Source: Veillonellaceae bacterium SB90
GTDB taxonomy: Bacteria; Bacillota; Negativicutes; Selenomonadales; Selenomonadaceae
Assembly (NCBI GenBank): GCA_902364065.1
Contig: CABJCJ010000029.1
Coordinates: 1 to 30,542, forward strand
Reading direction: 5' to 3'
DNA: 30,542 nt
Shown piece by piece: positions 15,857-24,694 of the stretch (its first letter is position 1; every line of letters starts with the position of its first letter). A program made the translations under genes and the position numbers. Below the pieces are notes generated by a model, which was not told the DNA's origin, searched no databases, and saw only the letters and a list, made by a program, of their open reading frames with translations.

Positions 15857-17182
15857 ATGCATCTTTTGAAATGGCTCTATCCCGGCATGAAATTCAAGCG
15901 CTGGCTGCTGCTGTTTTCAGCCGGTGTCATGCTGGTCAGCCTGGGGCTGGCGCTCGTCTTCAACTATAAATATCTCGATGTCATCGAGGAGACGATTTTC
16001 CGCGTCGTCTATCTCTGGAAGGGCAGCTACAATTATATGTTCACGACGCTCGTAGGCATTGCTGTCGTCATCCTGGGAATCGTTCTGATGCTGGTGGCGA
16101 CGCGTTTTGTCATCCGTTCGGTCATCATGGTCCTGCTGCCGGATAATTCAGAGCGATTGGTTGACATCATCTACGAAAAACGCCGTCTCGGCAAGGGGCC
16201 GTCCATCGCTGTCATCGGCGGCGGCCACGGTCTCTCTGTCCTGCTGCGCGGCATCAAGTCTGCAACATCAAACGTGTCTGCGATTGTCACGGTGGCCGAT
16301 GACGGCGGTTCATCCGGGCGCCTGCGCGAAGACCTCGGCATCATCCCGCCTGGCGATTTGCGCAACTGTCTCGTGGCCCTGGCGGATACCGAGCCCTTGA
16401 TGGAAAAGCTGTTCCAGTACCGCTTCAAGGGCAAGAGTGAGCTGGCCGGCCATTCTTTTGGCAATCTCTTTATCGCGGCGATGACCGAGGTCACGGGCGA
16501 TGTCGAGATGGCCCTGCGGGAATCCTCAAAGGTCCTGGCCGTCAAGGGTGAAGTCCTGCCGGCTTCCAAGGAGCATGTGCGCCTCGATGCCATCATGGAG
16601 GACGGCACGATCGTGGAGGGCGAGTCCCATATCCCGGAGGTGCACAAGCGCATCCGCCGGGTCAAGCTTTTCCCTCAGCATGTCCAGCCCGTGCAGGCTG
16701 CTCTCGATGCCCTGATGCATGCCGATGCCATCATCCTGGGGCCCGGCAGCCTCTACACGAGCATCATGCCGAATCTCCTGGTTGATGGTGTGGCAGAAAC
16801 CCTGCGCAAGAGCAAGGCAGTCAAGATCTATATCTGCAATGTCATGACCCAGCCGGGAGAGACGGATGGCTATACGGCGTCGATGCATGCCAAGGCCATC
16901 CTCAATCACGGCGGCCGCGGCGTCATCGATTACATGCTGGTCAATTCCGCTACAATCTCGAAAGAGATGAAGGCCCAGTATGCCAAGCAGGGAGCGTATC
17001 CGGTCGAAGTCGATGAGGATGCCATCAATACACTCGGCATCGGCTTCATCAAGGCGGATATCATCAATGAGACGGATCTCATCCGCCACGATCCGGACAA
17101 GCTTTGCCGCAATGTCATGAAAATGGTGGACGGCCTGCGCCCTGGCCTCGGCAGTGATCATTACATGCGCGAATCGCATTGA
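15857..17182 (+). CDS. yvcK: YvcK/GlmR-type gluconeogenesis and envelope factor with membrane anchor
   Basis: A CofD-like UDP-sugar-binding protein of 441 aa. Two hydrophobic helices occupy about residues 15-36 and 55-80, an N-terminal extension found in clostridial and Negativicute homologues but not in Bacillus YvcK. The conserved core begins SIAVIGGGHGLSVLLRG and has TVADDGGSSGRLRED, PPGDLRNCLVAL and GPGSLYTSI. The family steers carbon into UDP-GlcNAc and cell-wall precursors. The ATG at 15857 has GAGGAG 8 bases upstream; the GTG at 15848 overlaps that site and is rejected. The start lies just after the rapZ stop. Confidence 0.94.
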   Translation: MHLLKWLYPGMKFKRWLLLFSAGVMLVSLGLALVFNYKYLDVIEETIFRVVYLWKGSYNYMFTTLVGIAVVILGIVLMLVATRFVIRSVIMVLLPDNSERLVDIIYEKRRLGKGPSIAVIGGGHGLSVLLRGIKSATSNVSAIVTVADDGGSSGRLREDLGIIPPGDLRNCLVALADTEPLMEKLFQYRFKGKSELAGHSFGNLFIAAMTEVTGDVEMALRESSKVLAVKGEVLPASKEHVRLDAIMEDGTIVEGESHIPEVHKRIRRVKLFPQHVQPVQAALDALMHADAIILGPGSLYTSIMPNLLVDGVAETLRKSKAVKIYICNVMTQPGETDGYTASMHAKAILNHGGRGVIDYMLVNSATISKEMKAQYAKQGAYPVEVDEDAINTLGIGFIKADIINETDLIRHDPDKLCRNVMKMVDGLRPGLGSDHYMRESH

Positions 17183-17222
17183 GGCGGGAATTTTGTGTCA
17201 AGCAAGATGAGAGGATGGTGTT

Positions 17223-18170
17223 ATGCCGTCATTTGCCACTGAGGTCAAGAATGAGCTGGCCCGTTACATCCCGGAGGAATCCTGCTGCCGCAATGCGGAG
17301 CTGGCTGCCCTGCTGCGCATGGGAGCTACGATTACCTTTGGCCTGCGTCATACCTTCGGCCTGAATTTCACGACGGAGAATGCCGCCGTGGCGCGCAAGA
17401 CGCTGCAGCTGCTGAAGCTTGAAGGGCACGGCCTGCGCACGGAGATCACGGTCAGCCGCAGCCGCCGTCTCAAGAAACACAACAGCTATGCCGTGCGGGT
17501 CATGCCGGAGCCGGCTGTGGCCGATTTGCTGGAACATCTTGGCTTCCTGCACGATGAGAGCCTCAACATGGAGTCAGACCGGGAACTCCTGAAGAAAAAC
17601 TGCTGCCGCGCGGCCTATCTGCGCGGCGCTTTCTTGGGTGGGGGCAGTGTCAACCGGCCGGAGGCGAGCTACCATCTGGAGCTCGTGACCGGGAATTACG
17701 GATTTGGCAATCTGCTCTATACCCTGATGCGGCGCATGATGTTCCCGGTAGGCTTTACCGACCGCAAGGAAGATTACATCGTTTATCTCAAGGAGGGCGA
17801 TGCCGTCATTGACTTTCTGGCCATGCTGCGGGCGGACAAGTCCGTCGAGGCTTTTGAGATTGCGCGCAATCTCAAGGAGGTGCGTGAACAGGTCAACCGC
17901 CTCGTCAATTGTGAGACGGCCAATCTGCAGAAGACGGTGGATGCGGCCGGGCGGCAGGTCGCGGATATCAGGCGCCTGGCGGCCCGGGAGGGCGGTCTTG
18001 AGGCCTTGCCGAAAAAACTCAGGGAAACGGCTGAGGCACGGCTGGCGCGTCCCGATGCCAGCATCGTGGAGCTTGGAGAATTATTGGGCGTAAGCAAATC
18101 GGGCATGAACCATCGCCTGCGGAAACTGCATGCGATGGCACTTGCTGCGGAAGGAGAGAAACATTCGTGA
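17223..18170 (+). CDS. whiA: DNA-binding protein WhiA
   Basis: WhiA of 315 aa. It begins FATEVKNELARY, has the degenerate homing-endonuclease-like domain (AAYLRGAFLGGGSVNRPEASYHLEL region, residues about 125-155), and ends with a helix-turn-helix: SIVELGELLGVSKSGMNHRLRKL. WhiA affects sporulation in actinomycetes and division or chromosome segregation in Bacillus; most non-sporulating Firmicutes keep it. GAGGA lies shortly before the ATG. Its stop overlaps the GTG start of the deacetylase gene. Confidence 0.95.
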   Translation: MPSFATEVKNELARYIPEESCCRNAELAALLRMGATITFGLRHTFGLNFTTENAAVARKTLQLLKLEGHGLRTEITVSRSRRLKKHNSYAVRVMPEPAVADLLEHLGFLHDESLNMESDRELLKKNCCRAAYLRGAFLGGGSVNRPEASYHLELVTGNYGFGNLLYTLMRRMMFPVGFTDRKEDYIVYLKEGDAVIDFLAMLRADKSVEAFEIARNLKEVREQVNRLVNCETANLQKTVDAAGRQVADIRRLAAREGGLEALPKKLRETAEARLARPDASIVELGELLGVSKSGMNHRLRKLHAMALAAEGEKHS

Positions 18171-19000
18171 ATCGTTTGAAGAAATGGATCATAGGGCTCT
18201 GCTTCATCGTGTTGGCGGTCTTCCTGTGGATCCTGGCATCGCCATCGCCGGAAGGCGTGCTGGTGCTGGAGTATCATCAGGTAACGGAACATACGGATGA
18301 AGATGCGTATCGTTACAATGTGCCGCCGGAGGATTTTCGCCAGCAGCTTTCGTATTTGCAGAGCCAGGGATATACGACAATCTCCATGCTGGATTTCATG
18401 AAGGCGAAAAAGGGCAAGCAGGAGCTGCCGGAAAAGCCCCTGATCCTGACGTTCGACGATGGCTATGAAGATAATTATACGACGCTGCTGCCGATACTCG
18501 AGGAATACGGGATGAAGGCAACGGTTTATGTCGTGACGAACAACATCGGCCAGCCGGGATATCTGACCTGGAATGAACTGCGCGACATGCAGGGGCGCGG
18601 CATTGAGATCGGCAGCCATACGGCGAATCATCAGCCGCTGACGCAGCTGCCGCCGGCAATGCGTGCCGACGAGGTGCGCCTCTCCAAGCTGCTCATGGAG
18701 TGGAACGGAATCCATACGATCTTCACGTTCTCTTATCCGAATGGTGCGTTTGATGCCAGTCTGCCGGCCCTGCTGCAGCAGAATGACTACTTGACTGCTG
18801 TGACGGGCGATGCCGGTTACAACACGTTTGCGACGAATCCATACCTCATGCAGCGCGTCAATATCCCCCATCCGCGCTTTGGCTTGCTGGAGTTCAAGCT
18901 GCGCCTGTTCAAGGCAGAGGTATTCACAAAACTCGGAATCCATCAGCATCTGGCTGGTGAAAATGGAGAAGATTTACCGATCACGGTAAGGAGGAATTGA
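18167..19000 (+). CDS. Membrane-anchored polysaccharide deacetylase (NodB domain)
   Basis: An exported carbohydrate esterase family 4 enzyme of 277 aa. It has an N-terminal membrane anchor (residues 7-24), with the NodB domain outside the cytoplasm. Motif 1 is TFDDGY (Asp97 catalytic base, Asp98 metal ligand). Motif 2 is SHTANH with metal ligands His151 and His155. Motif 3 falls in FSYPNGAFD. Likely substrates are peptidoglycan or an acetylated surface polysaccharide. The start is GTG at 18167, overlapping the whiA stop, with AAGGAG 10 bases upstream. The coupling to whiA and yvcK fits an envelope function. Confidence 0.92.
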   Translation: MNRLKKWIIGLCFIVLAVFLWILASPSPEGVLVLEYHQVTEHTDEDAYRYNVPPEDFRQQLSYLQSQGYTTISMLDFMKAKKGKQELPEKPLILTFDDGYEDNYTTLLPILEEYGMKATVYVVTNNIGQPGYLTWNELRDMQGRGIEIGSHTANHQPLTQLPPAMRADEVRLSKLLMEWNGIHTIFTFSYPNGAFDASLPALLQQNDYLTAVTGDAGYNTFATNPYLMQRVNIPHPRFGLLEFKLRLFKAEVFTKLGIHQHLAGENGEDLPITVRRN

Positions 19001-19007
19001 AGGCAGG

Positions 19008-20408
19008 ATGATAAAAGGCAAGAAGTATATGGTGGCGGGCGTGCTGGCCTGTTTGCTGGCAGGGAATGTGATGCTTCCCGGCAATGCTTCCGCTAAGGAT
19101 ATATTGCTTTCGGAGCAGCCGTCTCTTGATACGGTGAAGGCGTCCGGACAGCTGGTGGCAGAAAAGGACCTGACTGCTCCCGTGGCAGCTGCTGTGAATC
19201 AGGAAACCGTTGAGAAAGCGGCGGGCAGGACTGAGAAGAAGAGCAGGAAGGACCGGCATAAGAAGGCGGTGCAGCCAGCACCGAAGACCGGGGAGGCGAC
19301 GGCTTTGAATATCCAGCAGCGCGTGGCGGCCATCCTGCGGCAGCGCATGGCAGAAGAAAATAAATGGCGCGCCAAGTCTCACATGATGCGCATGTGGCCA
19401 GTGGAGTCTGAGGACACGGGCGGGACGCTGATTTTTTCCGACAGCCCGGAATCCGTCACGGAGGACGGCATCCTCTACCAGGACAGTGTGGCGGGAGATG
19501 CCCGCGTGCTCTACTATCACCTGAACAGCAGCAACGCGCCGAAAAAGGTCGCGGTGGTGCTGGAAAATGACGGTGACGGCTCTGCCATCGTGCGTGTGAC
19601 GCGCGGCGGTACGAGTGCGCCGAGCGGCGATTACCTGGATGTCGGCAAGAATACGCAGGAGGCGTACTTCAACGGTTCGCGCCATGAGCTCATCTATTTG
19701 CGTCCGGACAACAAGAAGCTGCTGCAGTCACAGATGGATGAAACCGTCCTGCAGCCCGGGCAGCTTGTCTACGGCGTCTATGATTTCACGGCCAGCCGCA
19801 AGGTGAAGGTGTCCGTCATCATGTATCCTGCTGATCAGGATCCCATTGAATTCCTCAAGTCGGCCCGCGTGCTGCCGAAGGATGAACAGCGGCTGCGCGG
19901 CACCTTCCATGGCATGGATCGCATCGTGACATCTCAGACGCCATACGATCCGGCGCAGGATGGCATCGTGTATTTCCCGCTGGCCGATGATCTCCATGAC
20001 CGTTACCGCGTCGGCATCGATGCGACGGACGGCAGCCAGGTTATCGATTACGGCAATTACGGCGTTCTTTACCGGCTGGAGATTCCGACCACGGGGAGTG
20101 GCGCCACGCAGTATTTCCTGAGCCCGCTCGGCGGCGTCTACGCCGGTGCGATGACTGTGCAGTACGGCACGAATCCTTCCCGCATGCTCTCGACACCTTA
20201 TGGGCGCACCTTCTTCGGCGACAGCACGCCGCCGGAGTCACCGAATGCCGAGCAGGCGCGCAATGAGGGGCTGGCACTGCTCACGGAATATACGGAGCTG
20301 GCTGATCTCGGCACGTATGAGAATGATAAGAAGACGGTTTTTGAGTTCTCGCCGCCGGGGGCATCCAACCTGCCGGTCAATATCATCATGATGCCGTCGA
20401 ATAATTAA
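19008..20408 (+). CDS. Secreted protein of unknown function
   Basis: A 466-aa exported protein that I cannot assign. A cleavable signal peptide (about residues 1-29, ending NASA-KD) is followed by a low-complexity, Lys-rich linker to about residue 95 (KKSRKDRHKK). A large, probably beta-rich domain (about 130-466) has few cysteines and no catalytic motif that I recognise. The domain contains TLIFSDSPESVTEDGILYQDS and YYHLNSSNAPKKVAVVLEND, a pattern I recall loosely from C-terminal parts of proteins annotated as copper amine oxidase N-terminal domain proteins, but this was not checked. AAGGAGG lies 13 bases upstream, rather far, and the deacetylase stop is only 8 bases before the start, so the two are probably co-transcribed. 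No clear terminator follows. Confidence 0.85.
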   Translation: MIKGKKYMVAGVLACLLAGNVMLPGNASAKDILLSEQPSLDTVKASGQLVAEKDLTAPVAAAVNQETVEKAAGRTEKKSRKDRHKKAVQPAPKTGEATALNIQQRVAAILRQRMAEENKWRAKSHMMRMWPVESEDTGGTLIFSDSPESVTEDGILYQDSVAGDARVLYYHLNSSNAPKKVAVVLENDGDGSAIVRVTRGGTSAPSGDYLDVGKNTQEAYFNGSRHELIYLRPDNKKLLQSQMDETVLQPGQLVYGVYDFTASRKVKVSVIMYPADQDPIEFLKSARVLPKDEQRLRGTFHGMDRIVTSQTPYDPAQDGIVYFPLADDLHDRYRVGIDATDGSQVIDYGNYGVLYRLEIPTTGSGATQYFLSPLGGVYAGAMTVQYGTNPSRMLSTPYGRTFFGDSTPPESPNAEQARNEGLALLTEYTELADLGTYENDKKTVFEFSPPGASNLPVNIIMMPSNN

Positions 20409-20411
20409 ATC

Positions 20412-20440
20412 TTGCGTTCCATCTGGAAAACAGATAAAAT
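20412..20440 (+). promoter_or_regulatory. Promoter of the SCIFF locus
   Basis: TTGCGT (20412-20417) and TAAAAT (20435-20440) are exactly 17 bases apart, 42 bases before the SCIFF peptide start. The -35 sequence is the same as that of the promoter at 38-65. Confidence 0.65.
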
Positions 20441-20481
20441 AAAAAGAAGATAGCATTTTTATCTAGTTAGGAGGGCTGACG

Positions 20482-20619
20482 ATGAAACACATCAAGACGG
20501 TCAACAAACCTTCGATGCAGGCTTCGCTCAAGACGGGCGGCTGCGGTGAGTGCCAGGCATCCTGCCAGTCTGCTTGCAAGACTTCCTGCACGGTAGGCAA
20601 TCAGGTTTGCGAGAAATAA
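20482..20619 (+). CDS. scfA: SCIFF ribosomal peptide precursor (six Cys in forty-five)
   Basis: A 45-aa peptide beginning MKHIKTVNKP with exactly six cysteines at 21, 24, 28, 32, 36 and 43, which is the definition of the SCIFF family (six cysteines in forty-five residues). The first 20 residues form the leader; the Cys-rich core is the substrate for thioether bond formation by the adjacent radical SAM enzyme. GGAGGG (20470-20475) lies 6 bases before the ATG. In clostridia the mature product's function is not established. The peptide has its own promoter and is followed by a hairpin terminator before the maturase gene, which would give much more peptide than enzyme. Confidence 0.95.
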   Translation: MKHIKTVNKPSMQASLKTGGCGECQASCQSACKTSCTVGNQVCEK

Positions 20620-20631
20620 GTTTTCGTGAAG

Positions 20632-20658
20632 AGCCTTCCCATTTGGGAAGGCTTTTTT
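20632..20658 (+). terminator. Attenuating terminator between SCIFF peptide and maturase
   Basis: A perfect 9-bp stem (20632-20640 with 20645-20653), a 4-base loop and six T residues. It lies only 18 bases before the maturase start, so readthrough must supply the enzyme mRNA unless another promoter exists. Confidence 0.85.
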
Positions 20659-20675
20659 CTATCAAAGGAGTAACG

Positions 20676-22076
20676 ATGAAAGCGAAAATCCATAAATTCG
20701 AACAGGGCGGCCATTACATCCTGCTCGATATCAACAGCGGGGCGGTCCACGTCGTCGATAAGATGATCTATGACATGATGGACATCTTTGACGGCACGAA
20801 CGATGAGGCCGTCGTGGCAGCCCTGAAGGAGACATACCCGGAGGCAGATCTGCGCGAGGCGCTCGGCGAGCTTCACGAGCTCATGCAGATGGGCGAGCTC
20901 TTTGCACCGGATATCGATGTGCCGCCAACGTTCAAGCAGAAAGGGCTCATCAAGTCAATCTGCCTCATGGTCGCACAGGACTGCAACCTGCGCTGCAAGT
21001 ACTGCTTCGGCGACGGCGGCAGCTACGGCCAGGAACGCGCTGTTATGACGCCGGAAGTCGGCAAGCATGCCATCGATTTTCTCATTGAGAGCTGCGGCCC
21101 GCGCAAGCACTGCGAGGTCGATTTCTTCGGCGGTGAACCGCTCATGAACATGAAGACTGTCAAGGCCGTGACGGAGTATGCGCGCCAGCGTGAGAAAGAG
21201 ACGGGCAAGAAATTCAAGCTCACGATGACGACAAACGGCATGCTGTTGAATGATGAGAACATCAAATGGCTCAACGACAATGACTTCTCACTCGTGCTTT
21301 CCCTCGACGGCCGCAAGGAAGTCAACGACGCCATGCGTCCAGATGCCGGCGGGCACGGCACCTATGACCGCATCGTGAAGAACTTCAAGAAGTGCATTGC
21401 GAGCCGTAAGGGCGGGGACTACGATTATCGCGGCGTCTATACGTATCTGCGCGGCACGTACACGCACAACAACATGGACTTCACGAAGGATGTCCTCTCG
21501 ATGGTCGATGAGGGCTTCAACATCCTGTCGGTTGAGCCGGTTGTCATGAAGGACAGCCCGCTGGGCTTCACGGAGGAGGACCTGCCGCGCATCCGTGAGG
21601 AGTACGACCGCCTGACCGAGGCCTACATGAAGCGTCACCGCGAGGGACGTGGCTTCTGGTTCTTCCATTTCAACATGGATCTCTCGAATGGTCCGTGCGT
21701 TGCCAAGCGTCTTTCGGGCTGTGGTGCCGGCCATGAGTACGTTGCGGTTTCCGAGAACGGCGACCTCTATCCGTGCCATCAGTTCGTCGGCCGCGAAGGC
21801 TACAAACTCGGCAGTATCTACGATGGGGTCACGAATACGGAGCTGCCCGCTTATTTCCGTGAGAGCCATGTGCTCAACAAGGAAAAGTGCCGCGACTGCT
21901 GGGCGCGTTTCTTCTGCTCGGGCGGCTGCCATGCCAATGCCGACCTTTTCCACGGCGACATCCGTCAGCCGTATGAAGTCGGCTGTGAAATCCAGAAAAA
22001 GCGTCTCGAGTGTGCCATCCTCGTACAGGCCCTGCTGGCCCTGGAGAAAATGGATAAAGAGGAAGCCGCAGAGTAA
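20676..22076 (+). CDS. scfB: SCIFF radical SAM maturase
   Basis: A radical SAM peptide-modifying enzyme of 466 aa that forms Cys thioether cross-links in the SCIFF core. Residues 1-90 resemble the small recognition domain used to bind RiPP leaders (KIHKFEQGGHYILLDINSG). The SAM cluster motif is CNLRCKYC with Cys103, Cys107 and Cys110. FFGGEPLMN follows. The C-terminal SPASM-type region carries many cysteines for auxiliary clusters, including CRDCWARFFCSGGC and a last Cys near LECAIL. The ATG at 20676 has AAAGGAG 5 bases upstream; the frame stays open upstream through the hairpin and the SCIFF gene, but that part is not translated. A terminator follows the gene. Confidence 0.96.
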   Translation: MKAKIHKFEQGGHYILLDINSGAVHVVDKMIYDMMDIFDGTNDEAVVAALKETYPEADLREALGELHELMQMGELFAPDIDVPPTFKQKGLIKSICLMVAQDCNLRCKYCFGDGGSYGQERAVMTPEVGKHAIDFLIESCGPRKHCEVDFFGGEPLMNMKTVKAVTEYARQREKETGKKFKLTMTTNGMLLNDENIKWLNDNDFSLVLSLDGRKEVNDAMRPDAGGHGTYDRIVKNFKKCIASRKGGDYDYRGVYTYLRGTYTHNNMDFTKDVLSMVDEGFNILSVEPVVMKDSPLGFTEEDLPRIREEYDRLTEAYMKRHREGRGFWFFHFNMDLSNGPCVAKRLSGCGAGHEYVAVSENGDLYPCHQFVGREGYKLGSIYDGVTNTELPAYFRESHVLNKEKCRDCWARFFCSGGCHANADLFHGDIRQPYEVGCEIQKKRLECAILVQALLALEKMDKEEAAE

Positions 22077-22110
22077 GCCTTGATCTATTAATTCCATTTA
22101 TGATTATGAC

Positions 22111-22153
22111 GGCGCCTTGACAAGTATTTTTGCTTGTCAAGACGCCTTTTTTT
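22111..22153 (+). terminator. Terminator of the SCIFF locus
   Basis: A 14-bp stem with one mismatch (22111-22124 with 22133-22146), an 8-base loop and seven T residues. Confidence 0.93.
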
Positions 22154-22243
22154 ACGTGAAATCCTATTGTTTATCAGTGTTTGACGGGAGTTGGGCCGCG
22201 AAAGTTTCTTGTTAAAGATTTTGTATATAATATTCGGATAATA

Positions 22244-22291
22244 AATGCTTTTGGCTATTCTGTAATTGCTTCAATTTATGATAAAAGCATT
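22244..22291. repeat. Inverted repeat AATGCTTTT/AAAAGCATT before gap, possible operator
   Basis: Perfect 9-base arms at 22244-22252 and 22283-22291, 30 bases apart. The right arm runs into the -35 box of the gap promoter, where a regulator could block or recruit RNA polymerase. The spacing is long for an RNA hairpin, so a DNA site is more likely. Confidence 0.4.
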
Positions 22292-22319
22292 GACATCTGG
22301 CCCGCGATTATTGTATTAT
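22290..22319 (+). promoter_or_regulatory. gap: Promoter of the glycolytic block
   Basis: A perfect TTGACA (22290-22295) and TATTAT (22314-22319), 18 bases apart. The start codon is about 50 bases downstream. A further TATAAT at 22226-22231 upstream lacks a good -35 box. The rest of the 22154-22368 gap holds the inverted repeat at 22244-22291 and no gene. Confidence 0.75.
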
Positions 22320-22368
22320 TGACCTGTAAGAACTGAACTTCTAAGAATATTTAGGGGGTAATTTTCAA

Positions 22369-23391
22369 ATGGCAGTAAAAGTTGCTATCAATGGTTTTGG
22401 TCGTATCGGCCGTCTCGCATTCCGTCAGATGTTCGATGCTGAGGGTTATGAAGTTGTTGCTATCAACGACCTCACGAAGCCGTCCATGCTCGCATACCTG
22501 CTGAAGTACGATTCTTCCCAGGGCAAGTACGAGTACGCTGACACGGTTTCCGCTGATGACGAAGCTGGTACGATCACGGTCAAAGGCAAGACGATCAAGA
22601 TCTATGCTGAGCGTGATGCAAAAGACATTCCTTGGGCTAAGCATGATGTAGATGTCGTTCTCGAGTGCACGGGCTTCTACACGTCCAAGGAGAAGGCTTC
22701 TGCTCATCTCGTAGCGGGCGCTAAGAAAGTTGTTATCTCCGCTCCGGCTGGTAACGACCTCCCGACGATCGTTTACAACACGAACCACAAGACGATCCCG
22801 GCTGGCACGAAAGTTATCTCCGCTGCATCCTGCACGACGAACTGCCTCGCACCGATGGCTGACGCTCTGAACAAGTTCGCTCCGATTAAGAGCGGCATCA
22901 TGCAGACGATTCACGCTTTCACGGGCGACCAGATGGTACTCGATGGCCCGCAGCGCAAGGGTAACCTCCGCCGCAGCCGTGCTGCTTCCGAGAACATCGT
23001 TCCGGCTTCCTCGGGTGCTGCTAAAGCTATCGGCCTCGTTCTGCCGGATCTGAACGGCAAACTCATCGGCGCTGCACAGCGCGTTCCGACCCCGACGGGC
23101 TCCACGACGCTGCTCTATGCTGTTGTTGAGGGTGAAGTTACGGTTGAGGGCATCAACGCTGCTATGAAGGCTGCTCAGACGGAGTCCTTCGGCTACAACG
23201 AGGACGAGATCGTTTCGAAGGATATCGTCGGCATGCGTTATGGCTCCCTGTTCGATGCTACGCAGACGATGGTTTCCCATACGGGCGACGGCAACTCCCT
23301 CGTACAGGTTGTTTCCTGGTACGACAACGAGAACTCCTACACGAGCCAGATGGTTCGCACGATCAAATACTTCGCTGAGGAAGTTAAGTAA
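22369..23391 (+). CDS. gap: Glyceraldehyde-3-phosphate dehydrogenase, type I
   Basis: The glycolytic NAD-linked enzyme of 340 aa. The Rossmann motif is NGFGRIG. Asp34 in AINDL favours NAD over NADP. The catalytic Cys155 is in SCTTNC and His182 in TIHAF. The C-terminal SWYDNENSY is the usual signature. AGGGGGT precedes the ATG. Codon use is strongly biased (many GCT and GTT among otherwise GC-rich neighbours), as expected for a highly expressed gene. A perfect hairpin follows before pgk, so gap may be expressed above the downstream genes. Confidence 0.98.
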   Translation: MAVKVAINGFGRIGRLAFRQMFDAEGYEVVAINDLTKPSMLAYLLKYDSSQGKYEYADTVSADDEAGTITVKGKTIKIYAERDAKDIPWAKHDVDVVLECTGFYTSKEKASAHLVAGAKKVVISAPAGNDLPTIVYNTNHKTIPAGTKVISAASCTTNCLAPMADALNKFAPIKSGIMQTIHAFTGDQMVLDGPQRKGNLRRSRAASENIVPASSGAAKAIGLVLPDLNGKLIGAAQRVPTPTGSTTLLYAVVEGEVTVEGINAAMKAAQTESFGYNEDEIVSKDIVGMRYGSLFDATQTMVSHTGDGNSLVQVVSWYDNENSYTSQMVRTIKYFAEEVK

Positions 23392-23432
23392 TTGAATTAA
23401 GCGTTCTCAACTGAATACAGTAGAAGATCTCT

Positions 23433-23470
23433 TGAGGTCCGGCCGTTTGTTTGGGCCGGACCTCATTTAT
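23433..23470 (+). terminator. Hairpin between gap and pgk, partial terminator or processing site
   Basis: A perfect 12-bp GC-rich stem (23433-23444 with 23454-23465) with a 9-base loop, followed by the imperfect T tail TTTATTAT. It lies 31 bases before the pgk start, so some readthrough is needed to express the rest of the block. Confidence 0.7.
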
Positions 23471-23500
23471 TATGAGAAAATAAACCCTGGAGGTTTTACG

Positions 23501-24694
23501 ATGAACAAGAAAACCATCAAAGATATCGACGTAAACGGCAAGAAAGTATTTGTCCGCGTCGATTACAATGTTCCGTTTGACGACAAGATGAACATCACGA
23601 ACGATACGCGCATGGTCCGCACGCTGCCGACCCTGAACTATCTGCTCGATCATGGTGCAGCTCTCGTCATCGCCTGCCACATCGGCCGTCCGACCGAGGC
23701 TCGCGAGGACAAGTTCTCCACGAAGTATCTTGTCAAGCACCTCTCCGAGCTGCTCGGCCGTGATGTCAAGTGGGTATCCGACTGCGTCGGCGCTGAGGCG
23801 GATGCCGCAAAGGCTGCGCTGAAGCCGGGCGAGGTCCTGCTGCTTGAGAACCTCCGCTACCATAAGGAAGAGAAGAAGAACGATCCTGAGTTCGCGAAGC
23901 AGCTTGCTTCCGGCTGCGACCTCGCAGTCGACGATGCTTTCGGTGTTTCCCACCGTGCACATGCTTCGAACGCAGGCGTTCCGAAGTACATCGAGACGGT
24001 TGCCGGCTTCCTGATGGAAAAAGAAATCAACTACATCGGCAAGACGCTTGAGAACCCGCAGCATCCGTTTGTTGCCATCATCGGCGGCGCCAAAGTTTCC
24101 GATAAGATCGGCGTTATCAGCAACATGATCGACAAAGTCGATACGATCATCATCGGCGGCGGCATGGCTCATACGTTTGATGCAGCCAAGGGCCTGCCAA
24201 TCGGTGATTCCCTCTGTGAGCCGGATAAGTACGATCTTGCCCGTGAGCTGCTCAAGAAGGCTGCTGACAAGGGCGTAAAGGTTGTCCTGCCGGTTGATCT
24301 CGTCATCGCTGACAAGTTCGCAGCTGATGCCAACACGAAGACCGTTGATGTCGACAAGGTTCCCGATGGCTGGCAGGCACTCGATTCCGGCAAGAAGACG
24401 TCGGAAGAGTACACGAAAGCTCTTGAAGGCGCCAAGACGGTTATCTGGAACGGACCGATGGGCGTATTTGAGTTTGATGCTTTCGCAAAAGGCACGCTCG
24501 CTGTTGCCAAGGCTGTTGCCAAGGCTACGGAGAACGGCGCAATCTCCATCGTCGGCGGCGGCGATTCTGTTGCAGCCCTCAAGAAGACGGGCCTGACGGA
24601 CAAGATCTCCCATGTCTCCACGGGCGGCGGCGCTACGCTTGAGTTCCTCGAAGGCAAAGAGATGCCGGGCATTGCGGCACTCGCTGACAAATAA
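23501..24694 (+). CDS. pgk: Phosphoglycerate kinase
   Basis: The ATP-forming glycolytic kinase of 397 aa, full length. The N-terminal substrate domain begins FVRVDYNVPFD, with ACHIGRP and LLENLRYHKEE. The C-terminal nucleotide domain shows GGAKVSDKI, WNGPMGVFE and the glycine-rich GGGDSVAALKK. The ATG at 23501 has TGGAGG 7 bases upstream; an earlier in-frame start lies in the hairpin and is rejected. It stands between gap and tpiA, the usual Firmicute order. Confidence 0.98.
   Translation: MNKKTIKDIDVNGKKVFVRVDYNVPFDDKMNITNDTRMVRTLPTLNYLLDHGAALVIACHIGRPTEAREDKFSTKYLVKHLSELLGRDVKWVSDCVGAEADAAKAALKPGEVLLLENLRYHKEEKKNDPEFAKQLASGCDLAVDDAFGVSHRAHASNAGVPKYIETVAGFLMEKEINYIGKTLENPQHPFVAIIGGAKVSDKIGVISNMIDKVDTIIIGGGMAHTFDAAKGLPIGDSLCEPDKYDLARELLKKAADKGVKVVLPVDLVIADKFAADANTKTVDVDKVPDGWQALDSGKKTSEEYTKALEGAKTVIWNGPMGVFEFDAFAKGTLAVAKAVAKATENGAISIVGGGDSVAALKKTGLTDKISHVSTGGGATLEFLEGKEMPGIAALADK

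Noticed and set aside
20550..20675. N-terminal extension of the SCIFF maturase reading through the hairpin and the SCIFF gene
   Set aside because: It overlaps the SCIFF peptide in another frame and crosses a terminator. The ATG at 20676 has a good ribosome site and matches the family start.
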